A stretch of 28,925 bases of DNA from a bacterium. Lineage in GTDB: Bacteria > Desulfobacterota > Binatia > DP-6. Below the pieces are notes generated by a model. The model did no database searches and was not told the origin of the DNA. It saw nothing but the letters and a program-made list of their open reading frames with translations. The translations under genes were made by a program, and so were the position numbers. The DNA is taken from positions 1 through 28,925 of the forward strand of contig JAHCID010000013.1 in NCBI GenBank assembly GCA_026129405.1, written 5' to 3'. Positions 1 through 8,042 of the stretch are shown here, in pieces. Position 1 is the stretch's first letter; every line of letters begins with the position of its first letter.

Positions 1-1
1 G

Positions 2-646
2 CTCCACCTCGACGAGGTCGATGCGCTGCCCGCCGACGTGCAGGCACGGGTGCGGCGGGCGATCGAGGCCCAGGAGGTGGTCCCGCAAGGCGGCCGCGTC
101 CCGGTGCGTCTCGACGTCCGGGTCGTGGCCAGCGTGCGCGGCGAGGTCGCGGCGCTGGTCGGCGCGGGACGTCTCGCTGCGGAGCTCTACGAGCTCCTCG
201 CCGACGCCGTGGTGCGCGTGCCCGGGCTGGCCGAGCGGCGCGAAGACCTGCCGGCGCTCGTCGCCATGCTCGTGCGCCGCCACAACGCGGTGCTGAAGCG
301 TCGCTATCGCGGCGTCGACGAGGCGGCGCTCGCGGAGCTCGCGGCGTGGCCGTGGCCGGGCAACCTCTGCGAGCTCAGCGCCGCGCTGGCGCAGGCGATG
401 AGCGTGGGCGACGGCGAGTGGGTCCACGTCGAGGACGTGCCGCGCCGGCTCTCGGCGGGCCAGGCGGCGCTGCTCGCTCCGGCGGACGACGATCTGCGCG
501 CCGCCGTGCGGGCGTTCGAGCGCATGCACATCGAGTCGGTCCTGCGCCGTCTGGCGGGGAACAAGCGCACCGCGGCGAGCCGCCTCGGCGTCTCGCTCTC
601 GTCGCTCTACCGCAAGCTCGAAGAGCTCGGCATCCCGCTCTCCTGA
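2..646 (+). CDS. Sigma-54 activator-like AAA+ / Fis-HTH protein, 3' part only
   Basis: The gene enters from the left edge, so its start, Walker A and GAFTGA region are not visible. The visible 214 residues begin at the Walker B segment (LHLDEVDALP) and continue through the region that in NtrC/PspF-type activators reads FREDLYYRL and then RERREDIP (here AAELYELLADAVVRVPGL, then AERREDLP). Next come the lid (WPWPGNLCEL) and a C-terminal Fis-type helix-turn-helix (GNKRTAASRLGVSLSSLYRKL). Family members hydrolyse ATP to open sigma-54 promoter complexes. Several key residues are missing: the two arginines of the finger region are A and L, the sensor I Asn region reads ASVRGE, and the sensor II Arg of GNVREL is Cys. 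The Walker B Asp-Glu is kept. It is probably a DNA-binding regulator with reduced or no ATPase activity. It converges on the gene at 663-1811. Confidence 0.85.
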   Translation, partial: LHLDEVDALPADVQARVRRAIEAQEVVPQGGRVPVRLDVRVVASVRGEVAALVGAGRLAAELYELLADAVVRVPGLAERREDLPALVAMLVRRHNAVLKRRYRGVDEAALAELAAWPWPGNLCELSAALAQAMSVGDGEWVHVEDVPRRLSAGQAALLAPADDDLRAAVRAFERMHIESVLRRLAGNKRTAASRLGVSLSSLYRKLEELGIPLS

Positions 647-653
647 AGCGGGA

Positions 654-675
654 CGCCGCCGCTCAGACGGCGGTG
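654..675. terminator. Hairpin between convergent genes
   Basis: CCGCCG and CGGCGG pair around a six-base loop (CTCAGA), extended by one G-U and one C-G pair. The hairpin begins 8 bases after the stop of the regulator gene and includes the stop codon of the convergent glycosyltransferase gene. No T-tract is present on either side, so it is only terminator-like. Confidence 0.35.
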
Positions 676-1811
676 GGCGGCTGGACCGCCGCCGGCGGCT
701 CCGCGGCGAGCAGCTCCGCGATCGCGGCGGCGAGGTCCGCGACCGGGTGGGCCGGGTCGGGGAGCACGGCGCGGTGGCGCGGCCCGCGCGGGACGAAGTA
801 GGGCGCGGTGAGCGAGCGCACGGCGGTGACCACGCGCGTGCCGACCGCGGCGGCCACGTGCATGGGACCGCTGTCCGCGGTGACGAACACGTCGAGGAGC
901 GCGATCACCGCGGCGAACTCGCGGATCGGCAGCAGCGGTGCCACGCGCACCTCCCGCCGCAGCTGCGGACGCAGCGCCGCGGCACGGTGCTGCTCCTCGG
1001 GGCCGGGAAAGACGACCACGCTGCTGCCGGCGCCGACGAGCTGGTTCGCGAGGGCCGCGATCTGCGCGTGCGGAAAGCCCTTCTCCGAGCGGCCCGCCAT
1101 GCTGATGCCGACCAGCGGCCGCGGGCCCGTGCCCCAGGCGTCGAGGGCGGCGGCGGCGCGCGCCATCTCGTCCGGGCGGAGGTGGAGGCGCGGCGCGTGC
1201 TCGGCGGGCGGGATGCCGAGGCCGTCGAGCATGTCGAGCAGCAGGTCGAGCTTGTGGCGTCGGTGGCTGTGCGGCGCGAGCACGTTGAAGCAGGCCTCGT
1301 AGCGACAGCCCGCGTTGGCCGCCCGCCAGCGTCCCCCGGACAGGCGTGCCAGCATCGCGCCGAGAAAGCTGCTGCCGCGGCCGCCGTCGACGACGAGGTC
1401 GTAGCGTGCCGCACGCAGGCGTCGGGCGAGCCGCCACAGGTGCAGCGGGTGCGTCAGGCTGCGGCGGTCGACGGTGAGCACGGTGTCGACGTCGGGGTGG
1501 CCGTCGAGCAGGGTCGCGAAGCCGCGGCCGCACAGAACGTCGAGCGGCGCATCCGGCAGCACCGCCCGCAGGGCGGGGAGCGCCGGCAGCGCGAGGACGA
1601 GGTTGCCCAGGCGGAAGTTGGCGCGGATCAGCAGGACGCGGTGGACCCGGGCCAGCTCGAGCTGCTCCTGGTGCGACGCCGCGCCGGCCAGGCGCGCGAG
1701 GACGAGACGGCGGAAGCGGCGCTCGAAGCGCTTCCCGATGGAAAGGATGGGGGCGACCGCCGTGGGCAACGGCGGACTAAGCCGCCTTTCGACGGACCAG
1801 GTCAAGGCCAC
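663..1811 (-). CDS. Glycosyltransferase family 9 (heptosyltransferase-like)
   Basis: This 382-residue protein matches the ADP-heptose:LPS heptosyltransferase family (GT9), which transfers sugars to lipopolysaccharide core or related glycans at the inner face of the cytoplasmic membrane. The N-terminal Rossmann domain starts with VLLIRANFRLGNLVLALPAL, near residue 58. The C-terminal nucleotide-sugar domain carries GISMAGRSEKGFP and VVVFPGPEE, and the family motif ADSGPMHVAAAVGT lies near residue 315. The first ~55 residues are basic and unlike the usual GT9 start, and no good ribosome binding site precedes position 1811, so translation may begin further inside. It is divergent from the redox gene pair at 1855. 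The acceptor sugar cannot be told from sequence, and no other LPS genes are nearby. Confidence 0.88.
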   Translation of the reverse strand: MALTWSVERRLSPPLPTAVAPILSIGKRFERRFRRLVLARLAGAASHQEQLELARVHRVLLIRANFRLGNLVLALPALPALRAVLPDAPLDVLCGRGFATLLDGHPDVDTVLTVDRRSLTHPLHLWRLARRLRAARYDLVVDGGRGSSFLGAMLARLSGGRWRAANAGCRYEACFNVLAPHSHRRHKLDLLLDMLDGLGIPPAEHAPRLHLRPDEMARAAAALDAWGTGPRPLVGISMAGRSEKGFPHAQIAALANQLVGAGSSVVVFPGPEEQHRAAALRPQLRREVRVAPLLPIREFAAVIALLDVFVTADSGPMHVAAAVGTRVVTAVRSLTAPYFVPRGPRHRAVLPDPAHPVADLAAAIAELLAAEPPAAVQPPTAV

Positions 1812-1854
1812 TAGGGAACCCGGGCGGCCTGTGGTAGGGCGCTGCCGCCCGCCG

Positions 1855-2763
1855 ATGACGCGCCTCGCTCCGCTCCTGGGCTCGCTCGCCGCCCGCCTCC
1901 TCGGGCTGGTGCTGCTGGTCGCCGCCTACGCCAAGGCGATCGATCCGCAGCGCTTCGCGGATGAGATGGCGCTGCTGCTGCCGCTCGGCGGCATCCCCTG
2001 GCCGGCGGTCGCCGTCGGGGCGATCGCCTACGAGGCCGGGCTCGGGACGGCGCTGCTCCTCGGCTGGCGTCATCCGCTGGTGCTCGCGGCGACGAACCTG
2101 ACCTTCGTCGTGTTCCTCGCCATCGTCACCTGGCAGTGGCTGTCGCCGGGCGCGGCGGGCACCTCCTGCGGCTGCTTCGGCCAGCTCGTCGAGCGCACGC
2201 CGCAGCAGGCGTTCGTCGAGGACGTGGTCTTCCTCGCCCTCTCGGCGCTCGCCTGGATGGGACGCACGCCGCGCGCCCGGGCCTCGCGCCTGCTGCCCGC
2301 GCTCGCGGTGGCGGCGGCGGCGGGCGCGTTCGCGCTGGCGGCGCCGTCGCTGCCGCTGGACGACCACGCGACGGCGCTCGCCCCGGGCGTCGCCGTCGCC
2401 GACACGCCGCTCGCCGGCGTGGTGTCGGAGCTGGCGACGGGACGTCACCTCGTGCTCCTCTTCGATCGCGCCGACCCGGCGACGCGCGCGGCGATCGCGC
2501 CCCTCAACGCGCGCCTCGGTCTGCCGGGCGCGCCGCTCGGCGTCTGGGGCGTCGCGCCGGACGATCCGACGCAGACGATGGCCTTCCTGTGGGCCGCCGG
2601 GCCGGCGTTTCCGGTTCGCAGCATGGCCCCGACGATGCTACGCAGCCTCTACCGCACGCTGCCGCGCAGCGCGCTCGTGGACGAGGGACGGGTGGTGGCC
2701 ACCTGGAGCGGCTTCCCGCCCGACGCCGTGCTCGACGCGCTCGCCCGAGGAGAGTCGCCATGA
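1855..2763 (+). CDS. MauE/DoxX-type membrane protein fused to a thioredoxin-like domain
   Basis: A 302-residue protein. The first ~145 residues hold about four membrane helices and the MauE signature SCGCFG (Cys105 and Cys107), as in the MauE/DoxX redox-associated membrane family. After a further helix near 135-160, the remaining ~140 residues look like a thioredoxin/TlpA fold facing the periplasm (strand HLVLLFD, then RSALVDEGRVVATWSG near the end), but without a CXXC motif. MauE is known to act with the thioredoxin-like MauD in disulfide formation of methylamine dehydrogenase. Here I infer a general electron or disulfide relay, because no mau structural genes are present. The ATG at 1855 is the first Met before the hydrophobic segment; the frame is open further upstream only through sequence antisense to the glycosyltransferase. 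The stop overlaps the next start (ATGA), implying translational coupling. Confidence 0.82.
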   Translation: MTRLAPLLGSLAARLLGLVLLVAAYAKAIDPQRFADEMALLLPLGGIPWPAVAVGAIAYEAGLGTALLLGWRHPLVLAATNLTFVVFLAIVTWQWLSPGAAGTSCGCFGQLVERTPQQAFVEDVVFLALSALAWMGRTPRARASRLLPALAVAAAAGAFALAAPSLPLDDHATALAPGVAVADTPLAGVVSELATGRHLVLLFDRADPATRAAIAPLNARLGLPGAPLGVWGVAPDDPTQTMAFLWAAGPAFPVRSMAPTMLRSLYRTLPRSALVDEGRVVATWSGFPPDAVLDALARGESP

Positions 2764-3551
2764 CCCGTTCGCCCGTAGGTCTCCTGCTGATGACCCTGCT
2801 GCTGCCGGGGTGGCTCCACGCGGCCACCGTGGACGTGGCGGCGACGGGGCAGCTCCAGGCGGCGACGAAGGGGCCGGGCGCTCCCGAGGCGAAGGTCTAC
2901 CGCTCGCTCGACGCGCCGGTCGCGTTCCTGGTCACGGGATCCGTCTTCGGCCGCCCGGTCTGGGTGACGACCGCCCCGACCAGCGCCCGGCTGCTCGATC
3001 CGGCCCGCGTCACCCCGAGCCCGTCCGACGCGGAGACCATGCGCGTCGACACCGGCGGGCCGCAGCAGGACTTCCTCGGCGTACGCTTCTCGGGTCCCGA
3101 TCTCGTTCTCGACCGCGACGGCGTGGCCCTCACGCTCACCCAGGCGCCGCCGATCCTCGGCGAGCGCACCGGGGCGGAGCTGCTCGCGGCGCTCCCGGAG
3201 TACCGGCGCAACGCCGCCCGCTACGAGCCCGACGCCGCCTCGGTCGCCGTCCTGCGCCGGGCCACGCAGCCGCTCGAGCTGCTCGTCTTCTTCGGCAGCT
3301 GGTGCTCGCACTGCGAGGAGATGGTGCCGCGCCTGCTGAAGGTGATGCAGGAGGCGCAGGGCACCGGGCTCACCGTCCGCTTCCACGGCGTGCCGGCCGA
3401 CGGCGCGCCCGACAAGGTCGCCGATGCGATGGGCGTGCGCGCGCTGCCGACGGGCGTCCTGCGGCGCGACGGCAAGGAGGTCGCGCGCATGGACGTCGAC
3501 GACTGGGAGCATCCCGACAAGAGCCTCGCCCGCCTGGTCGCGGCCAGGTAG
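2760..3551 (+). CDS. Exported thioredoxin-family protein with CSHC active site
   Basis: A 263-residue protein with a signal peptide (RSPVGLLLMTLLLPGWLHA). A ~140-residue N-terminal region of unknown fold follows. The C-terminal thioredoxin domain contains FFGSWCSHCEEM (Cys182 and Cys185) and the cis-Pro segment VRALPTGVL, with VRRDGKEVARM-like strands after it. It should act in the periplasm as a thiol-disulfide oxidoreductase or as a disulfide chaperone for a particular enzyme. It overlaps the MauE-type gene by four bases and has GAGGAGAG just before the start, so the two are made together; this protein could supply the CXXC that the fused domain of its neighbour lacks. The natural client is unknown. 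Confidence 0.87.
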   Translation: MTRSPVGLLLMTLLLPGWLHAATVDVAATGQLQAATKGPGAPEAKVYRSLDAPVAFLVTGSVFGRPVWVTTAPTSARLLDPARVTPSPSDAETMRVDTGGPQQDFLGVRFSGPDLVLDRDGVALTLTQAPPILGERTGAELLAALPEYRRNAARYEPDAASVAVLRRATQPLELLVFFGSWCSHCEEMVPRLLKVMQEAQGTGLTVRFHGVPADGAPDKVADAMGVRALPTGVLRRDGKEVARMDVDDWEHPDKSLARLVAAR

Positions 3552-3560
3552 CGCGGCGCC

Positions 3561-4913
3561 TCAGGCGGGTGCCGGGTCCGCGCGCGCCGGCGCGAGGCTC
3601 GAGCGCGCGTCCGGCGTGCGCAGCGTCAGCACCGCGATCTCGGGCGGGATGCCGACCCGCATCGGGTAGCCGTAGAAGCCGACGCAGCGGGTGACGAAGA
3701 GGCGCATGTCGCCGCGCGCGAAGACGCCCTGATCGGGCAGGCCGAGCAGCCCGACGACGGTGAGCGCGTGCGAAGGCCCGAGCTGGATGCCGACGTGGCC
3801 GCCGTGGGTGTGACCGGAGAGCACCAGGCTCGCGACGTCGTCGGGCAGGAGGGCGAAGGCGCTCGGGTCGTGGTTGAGCAGCACGCGGGCACCGGCGTCG
3901 GGCGGTCCCCAGGCGCGCGCCAGCGCTGCGTACGTCGTCTCGCGCGCCGTCGGCGAGAAGACGAAGTCGGCACCGGCGATCTCGAGCGGCTCGCCGTCGA
4001 CGACGAGGCGGTCGCGGCGGTCGCGCAGCACGGCGACCCCGGCTTCGCCGAGGCGGCGTACGATGCGCGCCGGGTCGTCGTAGTCGTGGTTGCCGAGGCA
4101 CGCCCACTGCCCGAGCGGTGCGCGCACGCGGGCGAGCGCCTCGTAGAGCGGCAGGTCGAAGTCGCCGCTGCGATGGGTGAGGAAGTCGCCCGTGTGCGCG
4201 ACCAGATCGGGACGCGCCGCATTCGTCAGCTCGGCGATGCGCAGCAGGCGCTCGCGCGTCATGGCGCCGCCGACGTGGATGTCGGAGAGGTGGACGACGC
4301 GGAGCCCGTCGAGGCGCCGCGGCCAGCCGGGCACGACGAGCGTGCGGTGCTCGACGCGGAAGTCGTACGACAGCGGCACGCCGGAGAACGCCGCGGCGAA
4401 GGGGAGGGCGGCGCCCGCCACGCCGGCGCGCTGCAGGAACTCGCGCCGCCCGAGCACCTCCGCGCCGGCGGGCGCGGGCGGCGGCGGTGCGAGCGCGATG
4501 CGCACGCGCGCCGCCGCGCGGTACGCGAGGCGCGCGAGCCCGACGACGCCGTAGCCGAGCAGCAGCAGCGCGTGCGCGCTGAACCACACCGGCCCGATCC
4601 AGCCGATCACCGGCCCCTGCACGAGCGCCAGCAAGGCCGGACCGCGGGCGGTCAGCAGCTGTGCGACGAGGACCAGGTCGAGGGCGATCTCCGCGCCGCC
4701 GATCGCGGCGACGACCCGGGGATGCCGCGCGCCGAGCGCGGCGTCGAGCGCGCGATGCAGGCGCCAGCGCGCGTAGGAGAACGGCACGAAGACGACCGGC
4801 ACCGCCGCCAGCAGCAGGTAGGCGCGGTGCGAGCCGCCGGCGGCGAGGGCGAGGGCCACGAGGAGGAGGGTGGCGTCGAGGAGGACGAGCCAGCGCAGGA
4901 CGAGGCGTCGCAC
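3561..4913 (-). CDS. Membrane-anchored metallophosphoesterase (YkuE/YaeI-like)
   Basis: A 450-residue protein with a GTG start at 4913. The first ~160 residues form roughly four membrane helices. A second hydrophobic stretch after an arginine pair (RREFLQRAGVAGAALPFAAAF) looks like an internal Tat-type or anchor segment. The calcineurin-like domain follows with its metal-binding motifs in order: LSDIHVGG, HTGDFLTH, LGNHDYDD and SGHTHGGH. This arrangement is typical of bacterial phosphoesterases related to YkuE and YaeI, some of which cleave lipid-linked pyrophosphates such as UDP-diacylglucosamine. The substrate here is not determined. It converges on the thioredoxin gene with a 9-base gap and is divergent from the PQQ-type gene. 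Confidence 0.88.
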   Translation of the reverse strand: MRRLVLRWLVLLDATLLLVALALAAGGSHRAYLLLAAVPVVFVPFSYARWRLHRALDAALGARHPRVVAAIGGAEIALDLVLVAQLLTARGPALLALVQGPVIGWIGPVWFSAHALLLLGYGVVGLARLAYRAAARVRIALAPPPPAPAGAEVLGRREFLQRAGVAGAALPFAAAFSGVPLSYDFRVEHRTLVVPGWPRRLDGLRVVHLSDIHVGGAMTRERLLRIAELTNAARPDLVAHTGDFLTHRSGDFDLPLYEALARVRAPLGQWACLGNHDYDDPARIVRRLGEAGVAVLRDRRDRLVVDGEPLEIAGADFVFSPTARETTYAALARAWGPPDAGARVLLNHDPSAFALLPDDVASLVLSGHTHGGHVGIQLGPSHALTVVGLLGLPDQGVFARGDMRLFVTRCVGFYGYPMRVGIPPEIAVLTLRTPDARSSLAPARADPAPA

Positions 4914-5059
4914 GAGCCGTCACAGTGTCAGCGCCGCACGGATCGCGCCAGCGCGCATGCGAGCAGGCGCGGACGCCGTCCGAAAGGCGGCGGCAGCGGG
5001 TGACGCGGCCCGCGCGCGCCTGTTCCGGCGGTGCCGGATCGGCTACGCGTCGGTCCGCC

Positions 5060-7137
5060 ATGTCGCGACCTGCCGTGTCTCGCGCCGCCGCGTTCCGCTA
5101 CGCCTGGAGCGCTGCCGCCGTCGTCCTGTGCCTGGGCGCCGCATCCCGGGTGCATGGACGGCCCGGTCCCGGGGAGCAGCCGCTGCCGGGCACGCGGCTG
5201 GTCGTCAGCGAGCCCGGCGCGCGGGCGGCGAGGCCGAGCGTCGTGGCCTGGCGCTCGCGGAGCCGTGAGATCGGCCGCGGCACGGCGGACTCGGCCGACG
5301 ATCCGCGCTGCCGCGGCGATGCCGGCGACACGGTGCGGGCGCAGCTGCGCGCGTGGGTCTCCTCCGCGGCATCCGACACCGGCTGGATCGGGCTGCCGTG
5401 CGGGGGGTGGAAGGCGGCGGCCGACGGCTGGGCGTTCCGCGACGGCGCCTGCCGGGTGCGGCTCGACGACCGCGGCCTGCGCGCGCTGCACGCTGGCCGC
5501 GCCGGATCAGAAACCGCGCGGGCGCGGCACCGAGGACACGGTGCACGCGCTGCTCGTGGTGGGCAGCCGGCGCTACTGCGCGGCGTTCGTCGACCGCGCG
5601 CCGCGCCGACGGCCGACACCGCTTCGTCTCCGCGGCCGCGCCGGCGCCGCCCGACGCCTGCACCGCGCCCGGCGTGCCGCCCGACGTCGCCGCCGCCGCG
5701 GCGGACTGGCCGCTGCCGAACCGGGACCACCTCGGCACCCGGGCGACCACCGCCTCGCCGATCACCGCCGCGAACGTCGCCACGCTCGTTCCGGCGTGGG
5801 CCGCGACGATTCCCCCGCTCGGCCTCACCGGCGCGCTGGCGACGAACCCGCTCGTCGTCGGGGACACCGTCTTCGTGCAGGACCTGCTCTCGAACCTCTA
5901 CGCCTTCGAGCGCGCGACCGGCGCGGCGCGGTGGAGCGTTGCGGTCGGCTACCTGTCGGTGGGGCCGAACGGCGCGGCGATCGGCTACGGCCGCGTCTAT
6001 GCCGTCGTCGGGCGCAACCTCGTGGCGGCCTTCGACGCCGGCACGGGCGCCGAGCAGTGGCGCGTCGAGGTCCCGGCGACGGCGACGGAGGGCATCGACC
6101 TGCAGCCCGTCGTGTACGACCGCCGCCTCTATGTCTCGACCGTGCCGGTGAGCGTCTTCGGCCAGTTCACGGGCGGCGATCGCGGCGTCCTGCATGCGCT
6201 CGACGTCGACACCGGCGCGATCGTGTGGTCGTTCGACACGGTCGACTCGCCGGACCTGTGGGGCAATCCGCAGGTCAACAGCGGCGGCGGCGCATGGTTC
6301 CCGCCCGCGATCGACGCGATGGCCGGCGTCACCTACTGGGGCACCGGCAACCCGGCACCGTTCCCCGGCATCGCGGCCTTCCCGAACGCCTCGAGCCGCC
6401 CGGGGCCCAACCTCTATACCAACTGCGCGCTGGCCGTGGACGCCGGCCGCGGCACCCTGCGCTGGTATCGGCAGGTGCAGCCGCGCGACCTCTTCGACCA
6501 CGACTTCCACCTGACGATGCTGGCCGACGTGGCCGTCGCCGGGGGAGCGCGCCGGCTGCTCGTCGGCACCGGCAAGGCCGGCTACGTGCACGCGTTCGAC
6601 GCCGCCGACGGGATGCCGCTGTGGAGGACGGCCGTGGGCGAGCACGTGAACGACGATCTCCTCGCCGTGCCGCTCGAGCCGACCTTCGTGAAGCCGGGGC
6701 TCCTCGGCGGCGTGATGACGCCGCCCGCCTACGCCGACGGCACGATCTACGTCGCGGTGAACGACATGGCCACGCCGTACCAGGGCGACCGCGAGGACCA
6801 CTTCTCGTTCTTCCCCTACGTCGCCTCGGCGCGCGGCGATCTGGTCGCGCTCGACGCGGCGAGCGGCGTCGTGCAGTGGACGCAGCCGCTGCCCGCCGCC
6901 GCCTTCGGCGCCGCCACGGTCGTGAACGACGTGGTGCTGACGACCGCCTTCGACGGCTCGCTGCACGCCTTCGCGCGCCACGAGGGCGGCCGGCCGCTGT
7001 GGAGCGTGAAGGCCGGCGACGGCATCAACGGATGGCCGGCGGTCGCGGGCGACCTCGTGCTCGTTCCGGTCGGCCTCGGAAGCCCGGCGCAGCTCGTCGC
7101 CTACCGCCTCCCCGCCGGCGTCACCACAGCGCGCTGA
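5060..7137 (+). CDS. Exported PQQ-type beta-propeller dehydrogenase-like protein, with two frameshifts
   Basis: The protein starts at ATG 5060 with a signal peptide (FRYAWSAAAVVLCLGAASRVHG). It continues in that frame to about 5500, in the next frame to about 5605, and in the third frame to the stop at 7137; only the last part (from about 5610) is continuously readable. The main domain is a quinoprotein beta-propeller with repeated blades (LYAFERATGAARWSV, LHALDVDTGAIVWSF, LVALDAASGVVQWTQ). It also has segments typical of PQQ alcohol dehydrogenases: GGGAWFPPAIDAMAGVTYWG followed by TGNP, and WYRQVQPRDLFDHDF. Asp codons at 6496 and 6502 align with the catalytic Asp and with the extra Asp of lanthanide-type enzymes. 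The N-terminal ~170 residues form a Cys-containing module resembling one in the cytochrome gene at 20573-23836. No PQQ synthesis or cytochrome partner is adjacent, so enzyme activity is inference. A gene finder would probably start at 5353 or later. Confidence 0.8.
5490..5620 (+). other. Two frame changes within the PQQ-type gene
   Basis: The sensible protein reads DDRGLRALHAG up to about 5500, then LAAPDQKPRGRGTEDTVHAL and VVGSRRYCAAFVDRA in the next frame, then ADGRHRFVSAAAPAPPDAC in the third frame from about 5610. Each change equals one extra base or two missing ones. The flanking sequence is made almost only of C and G. This may be real damage or an indel error. Confidence 0.7.
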
Positions 7138-7684
7138 CGAGCATCCACAGACCGAGGACCGCGAACAGCGCGGCGGCGAGGCGTCGCACGACGGCCAGGG
7201 GCACGACCCGCGTCGCCGCCTCGCCGAAGACGACGGCGGGGACGTTGGCGAGCATCATGCCGAGCGTCGTGCCCGCGGTGACGAGGGCGACGTCGTGGAA
7301 GCGCGCCGCGAGGAGGGTCGTCGCGATCTGCGTCTTGTCGCCGATCTCGACGAGGAAGAAGGCCACCAGCGTGGTGAGGAAGACGCCGCCGCGGGCGGCG
7401 TCGGACGGGCCGTCGTCGGCGGCGTCGGGGACGAGCGCCCAGGCCGCCATGGCGAGGAAGCCGAGCGCGACGACGATCTGGAACGTCGGCCCCGTCAGCC
7501 ACTGCGCGACGAAGTAGCCGGCCGTCGCGGCGGCGGCGTGGTTCAGCAGCGTCGCCGCGAAGATGCCGGCGACGATCGGCCACGGGCGGCGGAAGCGGGC
7601 GGCGAGGACGATGGCGAGGAGCTGGGTCTTGTCGCCGATCTCGGCGATCGCGACGACCGCGGTGGCGGTCCAGAGCGTTTCCAT
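7121..7684 (-). CDS. GDT1/TMEM165 family cation (Mn2+) exporter
   Basis: A 187-residue integral membrane protein made of two homologous halves, each with the family signature E-x-G-D-K-T (AEIGDKTQLLAIVLAARF and VEIGDKTQIATTLLAARF) and two further helices. Members of UPF0016 (bacterial MneA, yeast Gdt1, human TMEM165) export Mn2+ or Ca2+ in exchange for protons. The start at 7684 is supported by CGGAG a few bases upstream and by a length matching bacterial members. A manganese riboswitch lies directly upstream on the same strand, which supports a manganese role independently of homology. The 3' end overlaps the end of the convergent PQQ-type gene by 17 bases. Confidence 0.93.
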   Translation of the reverse strand: METLWTATAVVAIAEIGDKTQLLAIVLAARFRRPWPIVAGIFAATLLNHAAAATAGYFVAQWLTGPTFQIVVALGFLAMAAWALVPDAADDGPSDAARGGVFLTTLVAFFLVEIGDKTQIATTLLAARFHDVALVTAGTTLGMMLANVPAVVFGEAATRVVPLAVVRRLAAALFAVLGLWMLVSALW

Positions 7685-7726
7685 GGGGACTCCGGGGACT
7701 CGGGGGCCGAGGGAGATGCGCGACGC

Positions 7727-7761
7727 CGCGGACCGCCGCCGGCCCGTGCCGGTGGTCCGCG
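7727..7761 (-). terminator. Expression-platform hairpin after the Mn2+ riboswitch
   Basis: Directly after the aptamer on the minus strand, CGCGGACC pairs with GGTCCGCG (8 bp), and an inner CCGGC/GCCGG stem closes the loop. No T-run follows, so it may act as a Rho-type or pausing hairpin, or may control access downstream, rather than being a classic intrinsic terminator. The start codon lies about 43 bases further on. Confidence 0.5.
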
Positions 7762-7880
7762 CCGTCGGTCTCGCCAACCCCGGACCGCGTGGTCCGTGCG
7801 CACGTGCCATGGCCCGAGGGCCAAGTGTGTTGACGCGTGCCCCGCTGGTGCGGGCGGCTACTCCCCGAAGACGAGTCGCC
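7755..7880 (-). promoter_or_regulatory. yybP-ykoY (Mn2+) riboswitch aptamer
   Basis: Read on the minus strand, the leader of the GDT1-family gene contains the three conserved blocks of the yybP-ykoY class in order: GGGGAGTAGCC (7866 down to 7856), GTCAACACACTT (7834 to 7823) and GGCGAGACC (7775 to 7767). The closing P1 helix can form between CGTCTTCGG before the first block and CCGACG after the last. The block between the first two motifs forms a small hairpin (CCCGCACCAGCGGG), and the block between the second and third is a variable helical arm. This class binds Mn2+ and activates exporters of exactly this family. The motifs are seen directly; the ligand is known for the class. Confidence 0.87.
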
Positions 7881-8042
7881 TCCATAGCCCATCGCCAGCG
7901 CGCCGACGAGCCCCGATCGCTGTGCGAACGGCGTGATTTCGGTGGACGCCCGTCGTGGCCGCCGGGTAGCCTCCGCGCGCTTCGCAGGCGGGGGAGCGGG
8001 CGCCGGTCGGCGGCCCCACGCGCTGGGCGACAGAGGAGAGCA

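Noticed and set aside
1855-3551. A methylamine utilisation (mau) locus
   Set aside because: MauE- and thioredoxin-type genes are present, but no methylamine dehydrogenase subunits, amicyanin or MauG sit next to them.
5060-7137. A complete methanol dehydrogenase operon
   Set aside because: The propeller has an MDH-like segment but there is no cytochrome cL, MxaJ-type or PQQ synthesis gene beside it, and the N-terminus is unlike MDH.
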